Below are positions 33,526 through 41,101 of a stretch of DNA of 64,000 nt, piece after piece. How positions within the stretch are numbered: the stretch's first letter is position 1; each line of letters opens with the position of its first letter. Position numbers and translations under genes: made by a program. This DNA comes from Micromonospora sp. NBRC 110009 (lineage in GTDB: Bacteria; Actinomycetota; Actinomycetes; Mycobacteriales; Micromonosporaceae): assembly GCF_030518795.1 (NCBI RefSeq), contig NZ_CP130427.1:5084001-5148000 (forward strand). Direction: 5' to 3'. Under the pieces are notes generated by a model. The model saw nothing but the letters and a program-made list of their open reading frames with translations, was not told the DNA's origin and did no database searches.

Positions 33526-34499
33526 CCGCACATTCCTCCACCGTCCCGGCCGACCCCGCCGTCCCGGCGCTGCCGCCCGTCCACCGGGGGCCGTTCCGCC
33601 CCGGGGACCGGGTGCAGCTGACCGACCCCAAGGGGCGGATGCACACCGTGACGCTGGAGCCCGGCAAGGAGTTCCACACCCACCGGGGGATCCTCAAGCA
33701 CGACACGCTGATCGGCCTGCCCGACGGCAGCGTGGTCACCACCGCCGGCGGCGGCACCGCCTTCCTGGCCCTGCGGCCGCTGCTGTCGGACTACGTGCTC
33801 TCCATGCCCCGCGGCGCCCAGGTGATCTACCCGAAGGACTCGGCGCAGATCGTCGCCATGGGCGACATCTTCCCCGGTGCGAAGGTCCTCGAGGCCGGCG
33901 CCGGCTCCGGGGCGCTCTCCTGCTCCCTGCTGCGCGCCGTCGGCACCGAGGGCGAACTGCACTCCTGGGAGCTGCGCGAGGACTTCGCCCAGATCGCCAA
34001 GCGCAACGTCGAGGCGTTCTTCAACGGCCCGCACCCGGCCTGGCGGCTGCACGTCGGCGACGTCGCCGAGTGCCAGGAGACCGGCTTCGACCGGATCATC
34101 CTGGACATGCTGACCCCCTGGGAGACCCTCGACATGGTCGAGCGGGCGCTCGTCCCCGGCGGTGTCTTCATCGGCTACGTGGCCACCACCCCGCAGCTGT
34201 CCGAGCTGGTCGAGGCGCTGCGCGAGCGCGGCGGCTGGACCGAGCCGCGCGCCTGGGAGTCGCTGGTGCGCGACTGGCACGCCGAGGGCCTCGCCGTCCG
34301 CCCCGACCACCGGATGATCGCGCACACCGCGTTCCTGGTCTCCGCCCGCAAGCTGGCCCCCGGGGTCACCGCGCCGCCCCGGCGGCGCAAGCCCAGCAAG
34401 GGCGCCGAGGCGTACGTCCAGCGCCGGCAGGCGCTGCGCGAGGCCGAAGCGGCCCGGCAGGCGGCCGCCGAGGCGGAGCAGGAGCTGGACCAGCCGTGA
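33522..34499 (+). CDS. trmI: tRNA (adenine-58-N1)-methyltransferase TrmI
   Basis: A 325-residue enzyme that methylates A58 in the tRNA T-loop, using SAM, as a homotetramer. An N-terminal beta domain (RFRPGDRVQLTDPKG-like, with HRGILKHDTLIGLPDGS) is followed by the catalytic Rossmann domain: VLEAGAGSGALSCSLLRAV is motif I, and FDRIILDMLTPWE contains the active-site Asp. The C-terminus is an Ala/Glu-rich helix. The gene next to mpa is also trmI in Mycobacterium (Rv2118c). GTG start overlapping the M50 stop. Confidence 0.93.
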   Translation: MTAHSSTVPADPAVPALPPVHRGPFRPGDRVQLTDPKGRMHTVTLEPGKEFHTHRGILKHDTLIGLPDGSVVTTAGGGTAFLALRPLLSDYVLSMPRGAQVIYPKDSAQIVAMGDIFPGAKVLEAGAGSGALSCSLLRAVGTEGELHSWELREDFAQIAKRNVEAFFNGPHPAWRLHVGDVAECQETGFDRIILDMLTPWETLDMVERALVPGGVFIGYVATTPQLSELVEALRERGGWTEPRAWESLVRDWHAEGLAVRPDHRMIAHTAFLVSARKLAPGVTAPPRRRKPSKGAEAYVQRRQALREAEAARQAAAEAEQELDQP

Positions 34500-34576
34500 C
34501 CCCACGGCACGGACGGGGATGAGCGGGTGGATCATGTGTCCCGGCGGGACGGCACCGGAGGAGTGGAGCCGGTGGC

Positions 34577-34639
34577 ATGAGCGAGCGGACCGGGGCGCGC
34601 GACGGGCGGCCCGACGGACACCGGGAGGCGGTGGCGTGA
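34577..34639 (+). CDS. Coupled mini-ORF 1 (20 aa)
   Basis: ATG 34577 starts MSERTGARDGRPDGHREAVA. Its stop TGA (34637-34639) overlaps the GTG of mini-ORF 2 as GTGA. Both mini-ORFs share MSERT at the start and REAVA at the end. It may encode no functional peptide but could carry ribosomes forward to the 190-aa gene. Expression is inferred only from arrangement. Confidence 0.35.
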   Translation: MSERTGARDGRPDGHREAVA

Positions 34640-34712
34640 GCGAGCGAACCATCGGGCTCGGCGCGGAGGGGCCGCACGCCGTCACCGACCGGCGGGAGGC
34701 GGTGGCGTGAGC
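34622..34712 (+). repeat. Tandem start-codon cassette, 71-bp period
   Basis: CGGGAGGCGGTGGCGTGAGC occurs identically at 34622-34641 and 34693-34712, 71 bp apart. A related copy GGTGGCATGAGC stands at 34571-34582. Each copy places a ribosome-site-like GGAGG and a GTGAGC start together, so a unit can be inserted or duplicated without breaking translation of the next frame. GTGAGCGAGCG-type sequences recur in Micromonosporaceae, by recollection. Confidence 0.7.
34636..34710 (+). CDS. Coupled mini-ORF 2 (24 aa)
   Basis: GTG 34636 starts VSERTIGLGAEGPHA and the frame ends REAVA with TGA 34708-34710, which overlaps the GTG 34707 of the 190-aa gene. GGAGGCGG at 34624-34631 could serve as its ribosome site. 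As with mini-ORF 1, coupling is clear from sequence but function is not. Confidence 0.4.
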   Translation: MSERTIGLGAEGPHAVTDRREAVA

Positions 34713-35279
34713 AGCCCCGGCTACGGCAACGGCGACCTGCCCGCGGTCTTCCCCGACTGGTCGCCCTACGCCGACCTGGAGTCGGCGGCCCGGGCGTACC
34801 TGCGCGACCCGGACATCGCCCTGGACGCCCTCGGCGGCGTGCTGCGCGGCGCCTCCGTGCTCGGCTTCACCCTGGAACGCTTCGTCAACGAGGTCAACGG
34901 GGTGTGGCAGGAGGTCGTCGTCTGCGACGGCAGCCGGCTGGTGCTCTGGCACGGCGAGGACGTCCCGCCGGGGGAGGGGCCGCCTGGGTCGATGACCTCG
35001 TCACTGCGGGTGGTGCCGGTCTCCACGGTCACCGAGGTCGGCTGCCGGCGGCGGCTCACCCGCTCCGACACCGGGGAGGTCCGGGTCGACAGCATCGACG
35101 TCTACCTGCTGCTCAGCTCCCTCGACGAGGCGCCGCCCGGCGACGAGATGGCCGGCACGCCCCGGCACGACGCGCTGCGCTTCGGCAAGACCCTCGACGA
35201 CGGCGGCGCCGGGCAGATCGCCCGGCTGGAGGAGTTCGCCCGACTCGTCGCTTCGGTGGTCGGTCGTCCCATGCTCTGA
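34707..35279 (+). CDS. Conserved protein of 190 aa near the proteasome locus, unknown function
   Basis: GTG 34707, preceded by GGGAGGCGG at 34694-34702, and overlapping the previous mini-ORF stop. The soluble product opens with LPAVFPDWSPYADLESAARA, a helical segment (LGGVLRGASVLGFTLERFV), then a beta-rich region (VWQEVVVCDGSRLVLWHGED, MTSSLRVVPVSTVTEVG) and an acidic strand VRVDSIDVYLLL. It ends in a helix (IARLEEFARLVASVVG). The pattern looks conserved and cytoplasmic, but no family name can be given with confidence. It ends at a strong hairpin. Confidence 0.75.
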   Translation: MSSPGYGNGDLPAVFPDWSPYADLESAARAYLRDPDIALDALGGVLRGASVLGFTLERFVNEVNGVWQEVVVCDGSRLVLWHGEDVPPGEGPPGSMTSSLRVVPVSTVTEVGCRRRLTRSDTGEVRVDSIDVYLLLSSLDEAPPGDEMAGTPRHDALRFGKTLDDGGAGQIARLEEFARLVASVVGRPML

Positions 35280-35282
35280 AGA

Positions 35283-35319
35283 CGCGGGCGGCCGGGGACG
35301 TTCCCGTCCCCGGCCCGCG
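35283..35319. terminator. GC-rich hairpin terminator between convergent genes
   Basis: CGCGGGCGGCCGGGGACG pairs with CGTCCCCGGCCCGCG across a TTCC loop, with two or three unpaired bases in the left arm. It stands between the 190-aa gene and the convergent ferredoxin gene and could end both transcripts. Confidence 0.75.
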
Positions 35320-35338
35320 TTGTCGATCCGTCGGTGGG

Positions 35339-35632
35339 TCAGTCCTCGGCGTCCGGCCCCGCCACCTCGACGCCGTCGCTGCCGCGCACCACGTGGATGC
35401 ACTCGCCCGGGCACTCCTTCGCCGAGTCGATCACCTCGAGGCGCAGGTGCTCCGGCACGTCCACCCGGGCGCCCGTGGCCTGCCGCAGCTCGCCGTCGGG
35501 TCCCTTGACGTACGCCAGGCCGTCGACGTCGAACTCGAAGACCTCGGGCGCGTACTGCACGCACAGCCCGTCACCGGTGCAGAGGTCCTGGTCCACCCAG
35601 ACCTGAAGCTGGTCCGTCGTGACGTCGGTCAC
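35339..35632 (-). CDS. Ferredoxin, 3Fe-4S type
   Basis: A 97-residue electron carrier. Cys18 and Cys24 in DLCTGDGLCVQYAPEVF, together with Cys74 in AKECPGECIHV, fit the 3Fe-4S ferredoxin pattern, in which an Asp or other residue replaces the second cysteine of CxxCxxC (CTGDGLC here). Cys78 is also present and might bind or replace a ligand. Such ferredoxins commonly serve cytochrome P450s in actinobacteria, but no P450 is in the window. It is divergent from mpa. Confidence 0.88.
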   Translation of the reverse strand: MTDVTTDQLQVWVDQDLCTGDGLCVQYAPEVFEFDVDGLAYVKGPDGELRQATGARVDVPEHLRLEVIDSAKECPGECIHVVRGSDGVEVAGPDAED

Positions 35633-35809
35633 GAAGCACCCCCCATGTTCTCCCGTCCCACCCCCCGACGGTACCCGAACGCCCGTACCCGCCCGCCGAC
35701 CAGCCCTTGGCGATCAAGCTTCGGTGACGAGCGCGTTGCGTGGGACCGAATCGGGCTCATAGCGGCTAGTGTTAGCTCAGAACGTTCAAGCCCCCCGGGG
35801 AGGTGGGAC

Positions 35810-37591
35810 GTGGCACGCAGCGACGACGCGGACTCGCGCGCCGCACGGTGGGAGAAGGAGGCCCACGATCTCTCCACGCAGGTCGCGTTCCTTCAAGAGG
35901 AACTCGCCCTGGTGCGGCGCAAGTTGACCGAAAGCCCCCGACACGTCCGGCAGCTCGAGGAGCGGCTGGCGGCCACCCAGGCCCAGTTGGCGCGGCTGAC
36001 CGAGAACAACGAACGGCTCGTGAGCACCCTCAAGGAGGCTCGCGCGCAGATCGTGACGCTCAAGGAGGAGATCGACCGCCTCGCCCAGCCACCGAGTGGC
36101 TACGGCGTGTTCCTGGCGAAGCACGACGACGGCACGGTGGACGTCTTCACCGGCGGGCGCAAGCTCCGCGTCGCCGTGTCGCCCTCGCTCGAGGTCGACG
36201 AGCTGCGTCGCGGCCAGGAGGTCCTGCTCAACGACGCGCTCAACATCGTCGACGCGCTCGGCTACGAGCGGGTCGGCGAGGTCGTCATGCTCAAGGAGGT
36301 GCTGGCCGGGCCCGGCGGCGCCACCGGCGACCGGGCGCTGGTCGTATCCCACTCCGACGAGGAGCGCATCGTGCACCTCGCCGAGACCCTGATCGGCACG
36401 CCGATAAGGGCCGGCGACTCGCTCATGATCGAGCCCCGCTCGGCGTACGCGTACGAGCGGATCCCGAAGAGCGAGGTCGAGGAGCTGGTCCTGGAGGAGG
36501 TGCCCGACGTCGACTACGAGGACATCGGCGGCCTCCAGGCGCAGATCGAGCAGATCCGCGACGCCGTGGAGCTGCCCTTCCTGCACGCCGACCTGTTCCG
36601 CGAGCACCAGCTGCGGCCGCCCAAGGGCATCCTGCTCTACGGCCCGCCCGGCTGCGGCAAGACGCTGATCGCCAAGGCGGTGGCGAACTCGCTGGCCAAG
36701 AAGATCGCCGAGCGCCGCGGCGAGGAGAAGCACACCAGCTTCTTCCTCAACATCAAGGGTCCCGAGCTGCTCAACAAGTACGTCGGTGAGACCGAGCGGC
36801 ACATCCGGCTGATCTTCCAGCGCGCCCGGGAGAAGGCCGGCGAGGGCACCCCGGTCATCGTGTTCTTCGACGAGATGGACTCCGTCTTCCGCACCCGCGG
36901 CTCCGGCGTCTCCTCCGACGTGGAGAACACCATCGTCCCCCAGCTGCTCAGCGAGATCGACGGTGTCGAGGGCCTGGAGAACGTCATCGTCATCGGCGCC
37001 TCCAACCGGGAAGACATGATCGACCCGGCGATCCTGCGCCCCGGCCGGCTCGACGTGAAGATCAAGATCGAGCGGCCGGACGCCGAGGCGGCCAAGGACA
37101 TCTTCTCCAAGTACATCCTCGCCGGCCTGCCGCTGCATGGCGACGACCTGACCGAGCACGGCGGCGACCCGCAGGCCACCGTGGCGGCGATGATCGACGC
37201 GGTCGTCCTGCGGATGTACTCGGAGACCGAGGAGAACCGCTTCCTCGAGGTCACCTACGCCAACGGCGACAAGGAAGTCCTCTACTTCAAGGACTTCAAC
37301 TCCGGGGCGATGATCCAGAACATCGTCGACCGGGGCAAGAAGATGGCCATCAAGGAGTTCCTCACCTCCGGACGCAAGGGCCTGCGCCTGCAGCACCTCC
37401 TCGACGCCTGCGTCGACGAGTTCCGCGAGAACGAGGACCTGCCCAACACCACCAACCCCGACGACTGGGCCCGCATCTCCGGCAAGAAGGGCGAGCGGAT
37501 CGTCTACATCCGCACGCTCGTCTCCGGCGGCAAGGGCGCCGAGGCCGGCCGGTCGATAGAGACCGCCAGCAACACCGGCCAGTACCTGTAG
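35810..37591 (+). CDS. mpa: Proteasomal AAA ATPase Mpa/ARC
   Basis: A 593-residue ring ATPase that binds Pup, unfolds pupylated proteins and feeds them into the 20S core. The N-terminal coiled coil (residues about 10-90, LSTQVAFLQEELALVRRKL) recruits Pup. Tandem OB domains follow (about 95-240). The AAA domain has Walker A GPPGCGKT at 278, Walker B VIVFFDEMDS (Asp354, Glu355) and a DPAILRPGRLD arginine-finger region. The C-terminus ends GQYL, carrying the penultimate Tyr that docks into the proteasome alpha ring. GTG start with GGGGAGG at 35797-35803. Confidence 0.97.
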   Translation: MARSDDADSRAARWEKEAHDLSTQVAFLQEELALVRRKLTESPRHVRQLEERLAATQAQLARLTENNERLVSTLKEARAQIVTLKEEIDRLAQPPSGYGVFLAKHDDGTVDVFTGGRKLRVAVSPSLEVDELRRGQEVLLNDALNIVDALGYERVGEVVMLKEVLAGPGGATGDRALVVSHSDEERIVHLAETLIGTPIRAGDSLMIEPRSAYAYERIPKSEVEELVLEEVPDVDYEDIGGLQAQIEQIRDAVELPFLHADLFREHQLRPPKGILLYGPPGCGKTLIAKAVANSLAKKIAERRGEEKHTSFFLNIKGPELLNKYVGETERHIRLIFQRAREKAGEGTPVIVFFDEMDSVFRTRGSGVSSDVENTIVPQLLSEIDGVEGLENVIVIGASNREDMIDPAILRPGRLDVKIKIERPDAEAAKDIFSKYILAGLPLHGDDLTEHGGDPQATVAAMIDAVVLRMYSETEENRFLEVTYANGDKEVLYFKDFNSGAMIQNIVDRGKKMAIKEFLTSGRKGLRLQHLLDACVDEFRENEDLPNTTNPDDWARISGKKGERIVYIRTLVSGGKGAEAGRSIETASNTGQYL

Positions 37592-37605
37592 TCCCACGGC
37601 ACGAC

Positions 37606-37636
37606 GGAGGCCCGCGGCGGTGCGCCGCGGGCCTCC
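37606..37636 (+). terminator. Terminator hairpin after mpa
   Basis: GGAGGCCCGCGGC (37606-37618) and GCCGCGGGCCTCC (37624-37636) form a perfect 13-bp stem with a GGTGC loop, 15 bp after the mpa stop. It separates mpa from dop, which therefore probably has its own promoter. Confidence 0.85.
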
Positions 37637-37769
37637 GCGCGTCCACGCCCCGGTCCGCCGTCATCCGCCACACCGCACGCCCCGGGCCGCCACGCCACCT
37701 TTCCCGCGTGACGACGACTACGCTCGACGTGACGGGGGGACCGGGACGGCGAGCGGAGCGGGCAGGTCG

Positions 37770-39287
37770 ATGAGCGTTAGACGGATCATGGGCACCGAGG
37801 TCGAGTACGGCATCTCCGTGCCCGGCCAGGCCGGGGCCAACCCGATGGTCACCTCCTCCCAGGTGGTCAACGCCTACGGGGCGCGGCCGGAACTCAACCG
37901 CGGCGGCCGGGCCCGCTGGGACTACGAAGAGGAATCACCGCTGCGCGACGCGCGCGGCTTCACCTACTCCGGCGCCGCGTACGACCCGGCCGAGGCGCTC
38001 GCCGACGAGGACCTCGGACTGGCCAACGTCATACTGACCAACGGCGCCCGGCTCTACGTCGACCACGCCCACCCGGAATACTCCACCCCCGAGGTGACCA
38101 ACCCCCTCGACGTGGTGCGCTGGGACAAGGCGGGGGAGCGGGTGATGGCCGAGGCGGCCCGGCGCGCCGCCACCATCCCGGGCACCCACCCGATCCACCT
38201 GTACAAGAACAACACCGACAACAAGGGCGCCAGCTACGGTTCCCACGAGAACTACCTGATGCGGCGGCAGACCCCGTTCGCCGACATCGTGGCGTACCTG
38301 ACGCCGTTCTTCGTCACCCGGCAGGTGGTCTGCGGCGCCGGCCGGGTCGGCATCGGCCAGGACGGCGGCCAGAGCGGCTTCCAGATCTCCCAGCGGGCCG
38401 ACTTCTTCGAGGTCGAGGTGGGACTGGAGACCACTCTCAAGCGGCCGATCATCAACACCCGCGACGAGCCGCACGCGGACGCCGACAAGTACCGCCGGCT
38501 GCACGTCATCATCGGCGACGCCAACCTGTCCGAGATCTCCACGTACCTCAAGGTCGGCACCACCGCGCTGATCCTCACCATGATCGAGGAGAAGGCGCTT
38601 AGCCCCGACCTCGGCATCGCCGACCCGGTCAGCGAGCTGCGCGCGGTCAGCCACGACCCGGCGCTCAAGCACCTCATGCGGCTGCGCGACGGCCGCAAGC
38701 TGACCGCCCTGGACGTGCAGTGGGCCTACCTCGAGCGGGTCCGGTCCTTCGTGGACGATCGGTACGGCGACGACGTCGACCCGCAGACCGCGGACGTCCT
38801 CGACCGCTGGGAGAGTGTCCTCGACCGGCTCAGCCGCGACGCCTTCCTCTGCGCCGACGAGCTGGACTGGGTGGCCAAGCTGCGGCTGCTGGAGGGCTAC
38901 CGGGAGCGGGAGAAGCTCGGCTGGGGTTCGCACAAGCTCCAGCTGGTCGACCTGCAGTACTCCGACGTGCGGCCGGAGAAGGGCCTCTACCACCGGCTGG
39001 TGCAGCGCGGCTCGATGAAGACCCTGCTCAGCGACGAGCAGACCCGCACCGCGATGACCGAGCCGCCGGCGGACACGCGGGCCTACTTCCGTGGCCGCTG
39101 CCTGGCCCAATACGCCTCCGAGGTGGTCGCCGCGAGCTGGGACTCGGTCATTTTCGACGTGGGCCGGGAGTCGCTGGTCCGGGTGCCGATGATGGAACCC
39201 GAACGGGGCACCCGCAAGCACGTCGGGGAGCTGTTCGACCGCTGTGAGAGCGCCAAGGACCTGCTGGAGATGCTGACCGGCGGCTGA
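37770..39287 (+). CDS. dop: Dop, Pup depupylase/deamidase
   Basis: A 505-residue enzyme of the carboxylate-amine ligase (glutamine synthetase-like) fold. The N-terminus MGTEVEYGISVPG carries the Mg-ATP-binding acidic residues. YDPAEALADEDLGLANVILT matches the Dop-loop region absent from PafA. LYVDHAHPEYSTPE and IHLYKNNTDNKGASYGSHEN are the shared catalytic blocks. Dop deamidates Pup-Gln to Pup-Glu and removes Pup from conjugates. Here Pup already ends in Glu, so depupylation is its likely main task. ATG 37770 has a GCAGG site about 5 nt upstream. Confidence 0.96.
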   Translation: MSVRRIMGTEVEYGISVPGQAGANPMVTSSQVVNAYGARPELNRGGRARWDYEEESPLRDARGFTYSGAAYDPAEALADEDLGLANVILTNGARLYVDHAHPEYSTPEVTNPLDVVRWDKAGERVMAEAARRAATIPGTHPIHLYKNNTDNKGASYGSHENYLMRRQTPFADIVAYLTPFFVTRQVVCGAGRVGIGQDGGQSGFQISQRADFFEVEVGLETTLKRPIINTRDEPHADADKYRRLHVIIGDANLSEISTYLKVGTTALILTMIEEKALSPDLGIADPVSELRAVSHDPALKHLMRLRDGRKLTALDVQWAYLERVRSFVDDRYGDDVDPQTADVLDRWESVLDRLSRDAFLCADELDWVAKLRLLEGYREREKLGWGSHKLQLVDLQYSDVRPEKGLYHRLVQRGSMKTLLSDEQTRTAMTEPPADTRAYFRGRCLAQYASEVVAASWDSVIFDVGRESLVRVPMMEPERGTRKHVGELFDRCESAKDLLEMLTGG

Positions 39288-39302
39288 GCCGCCGCGTACC
39301 GG

Positions 39303-39343
39303 AAAGCCCGTCCCGTGCCGGAACCCGGCGCGCGACGGGCTTT
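39303..39343 (+). terminator. Terminator hairpin after dop
   Basis: AAAGCCCGTC (39303-39312) pairs with GACGGGCTTT (39334-39343), with a GC-rich inner loop and a short T-run following (TTTT at 39341-39344). Unusually for this genome it resembles a classical intrinsic terminator. It lies 56 bp before pup, suggesting a separate pup promoter in 39345-39385. Confidence 0.8.
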
Positions 39344-39398
39344 TCGTCGCTCAGGCGAGGTAAGTTGATCGCAGGGCGATCGTGGAGGAGGCACCACC

Positions 39399-39605
39399 AT
39401 GGCGACGCAAGAAGGCGGGCAGACCCAGTCCGGCAAGTCGCACGAGGAGGTCGAGGAGGTCACCGCGCAGGCCAACCCCGAGGTTGCCGAGCGGCACGCC
39501 GAGATCACCGAGGACGTCGACGACCTGCTCGACGAGATCGACTCCGTTCTTGAGGAGAACGCAGAAGAGTTCGTGAGGGGATACGTCCAGAAAGGGGGGG
39601 AGTGA
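39399..39605 (+). CDS. pup: Pup, prokaryotic ubiquitin-like protein
   Basis: A 68-residue, mostly disordered modifier that PafA attaches through its C-terminal Glu to lysines of target proteins. The Mpa-binding helix region is EITEDVDDLLDEIDSVLEEN (36-55), followed by AEEFVRGYVQKGGE. The last residue is Glu (codon GAG), not the Gln found in mycobacteria, so no Dop deamidation is needed. ATG 39399 follows GGAGGAGGC at 39382-39390. It is the first gene of the pup-endonuclease VII-prcB-prcA unit. Confidence 0.97.
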   Translation: MATQEGGQTQSGKSHEEVEEVTAQANPEVAERHAEITEDVDDLLDEIDSVLEENAEEFVRGYVQKGGE

Positions 39606-39620
39606 TACCATATATCCGAT

Positions 39621-40280
39621 TTGCCCAGCGAATCGGACAAGGTCTGCCCGCAGTGTGAGCGACTGCTACCCGTCACGGAGTTCCACCGTAACCGGCGTCG
39701 GGCGGACGGGCTCGCCTACTACTGCAAGGTCTGCGCGGCGGCCCGCTCCCAAGCGAGCCGCCGTAAGCGCGGCATCGGACCGCAGAAGAAGGCCACCGTG
39801 CCGGTTCCGGCGGGGCTGAAGTGGTGTCCGGACTGCGACCAGGTGAAAGCACTTGAGGATTTCCCCCGGACCAAGAAGGGCAGTGGACGGCACACTTACT
39901 GCAAGCCCTGCCACAACGCCCGCGGCAAGGAGACAGCCCAGCGGCTGTACGGCGGCACAAGGGAGTATCACCTGCGCCGGCGGTACGGGATCGGGGAGAG
40001 GGAGTTCCAGGAACTGCTGGCCGAGCAGGGAGGGGTATGCGCGGCCTGCGGTGACCCCGATCCGGAACATGTGGACCACGATCATCGCACCGGATGGGTG
40101 CGCGGGATACTCTGCTTCAACTGCAACGGTGGTCTTGGCCAGTTCAAGGACAGCCCCGAGAGTCTGGCCAGGGCGATCACGTACCTGAGAGGAACCACGT
40201 GGCAGCGGGTTTTGATCCATCCGGGCGTCTTCCAGATGTGTTCACCAACGCGGGGACGTCCTCCTTCACAGCGTTCCTGA
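39621..40280 (+). CDS. Endonuclease VII-like HNH protein between pup and prcB
   Basis: A 219-residue protein that starts at TTG 39621. Two zinc ribbons come first (C9/C12/C35/C38 and C69/C72/C94/C97, each C-x2-C with a KVC or KPC closing pair). The recombination endonuclease VII domain follows: CAACG (140-144), DHDH (152-155) and CFNCNGGLG (165-173), with all metal and catalytic positions present. Such nucleases resolve branched DNA in phage T4. The gene lies 15 bp after pup, and its 3' end overlaps the prcB start by 82 bp. Its codon use looks less GC-extreme than its neighbours, suggesting acquisition. No link to pupylation is established. Confidence 0.88.
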   Translation: MPSESDKVCPQCERLLPVTEFHRNRRRADGLAYYCKVCAAARSQASRRKRGIGPQKKATVPVPAGLKWCPDCDQVKALEDFPRTKKGSGRHTYCKPCHNARGKETAQRLYGGTREYHLRRRYGIGEREFQELLAEQGGVCAACGDPDPEHVDHDHRTGWVRGILCFNCNGGLGQFKDSPESLARAITYLRGTTWQRVLIHPGVFQMCSPTRGRPPSQRS

Positions 40281-41038
40281 GCAAGGTGGCCCCCGAGATG
40301 CTGCCCGGCCGTCGGCCGCTGCCGCCCGGCATGGCCGCCGACATGGCGCCGCACGCGACGACCATCGTGGCCATCTCGGCTGCCGGTGGCGTGGTGATGG
40401 CCGGCGACCGGCGCGCCACGATGGGCAACCTGATCGCCCAGCGGGACATCGAGAAGGTCCACCCGGCCGACGCGTACTCGCTGGTCGGCATCGCGGGCAC
40501 CGCGGGCATCGGCATCGAGCTGATGCGACTGTTCCAGGTGGAACTGGAGCACTACGAGAAGATCGAGGGCGCGATGCTCTCGCTCGATGGCAAGGCCAAC
40601 CGGCTGGCCTCGATGATCCGGGGCAACCTGGGCGCCGCGATGCAGGGCCTCGCGGTGATCCCGCTCTTCGCGGGCTTCGACCTGGCCGCCGCCGACCCGG
40701 CGCGAGCCGGGCGGATCTTCAGCTTCGACGTGACCGGCGGTCCCTACGAGGAGACCGGCTACGACGCGATCGGCTCCGGCTCGCTGTTCGCCAAGTCCGC
40801 GCTGAAGAAGCGGTTCCGGACGGGCCTGTCGATCGACGACGCGACGCGGCTGGCCGTCGAGGCGCTCTACGACGCCGCCGACGACGACACCGCGACCGGT
40901 GGCCCGGACCTGACCCGCCGGATCTACCCGGTGGTGATGACCGCGACGGCCGAGGGCACCCACCGGCTGACCGACGCCGAGACGGCGGCGATCGCGGAGG
41001 GCGTGGTGTCCGGCCGGATGGAGAACCCGGGCGGCTGA
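40199..41038 (+). CDS. prcB: Proteasome 20S beta subunit PrcB
   Basis: A 279-residue proteolytic subunit made as a proprotein. The catalytic nucleophile is Thr54 in HATTIVAISAAGG; the 53-residue propeptide is removed during assembly. Conserved VMAGDRRATMGN contains the Asp/Lys active-site environment, and VGIAGTAGIGIELMRLFQVE matches the family. GTG 40199 is selected because GAGAGG stands at 40188-40193 and the propeptide length fits; the first part lies inside the endonuclease VII reading frame. Confidence 0.96.
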   Translation: MAAGFDPSGRLPDVFTNAGTSSFTAFLSKVAPEMLPGRRPLPPGMAADMAPHATTIVAISAAGGVVMAGDRRATMGNLIAQRDIEKVHPADAYSLVGIAGTAGIGIELMRLFQVELEHYEKIEGAMLSLDGKANRLASMIRGNLGAAMQGLAVIPLFAGFDLAAADPARAGRIFSFDVTGGPYEETGYDAIGSGSLFAKSALKKRFRTGLSIDDATRLAVEALYDAADDDTATGGPDLTRRIYPVVMTATAEGTHRLTDAETAAIAEGVVSGRMENPGG

Positions 41039-41101
41039 CCCCGCTCCCACCTCACCTGAGTCAGCAGTCCGCAGCACAGCGCCCGAAGGAGAACCGCCGC
41101 C

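Noticed and set aside
35736..35772. Promoter pair before mpa (TTGCGT and TAGTGT)
   Set aside because: The spacer is about 25 bp, too long for a standard sigma-70-type promoter, so I did not call it.
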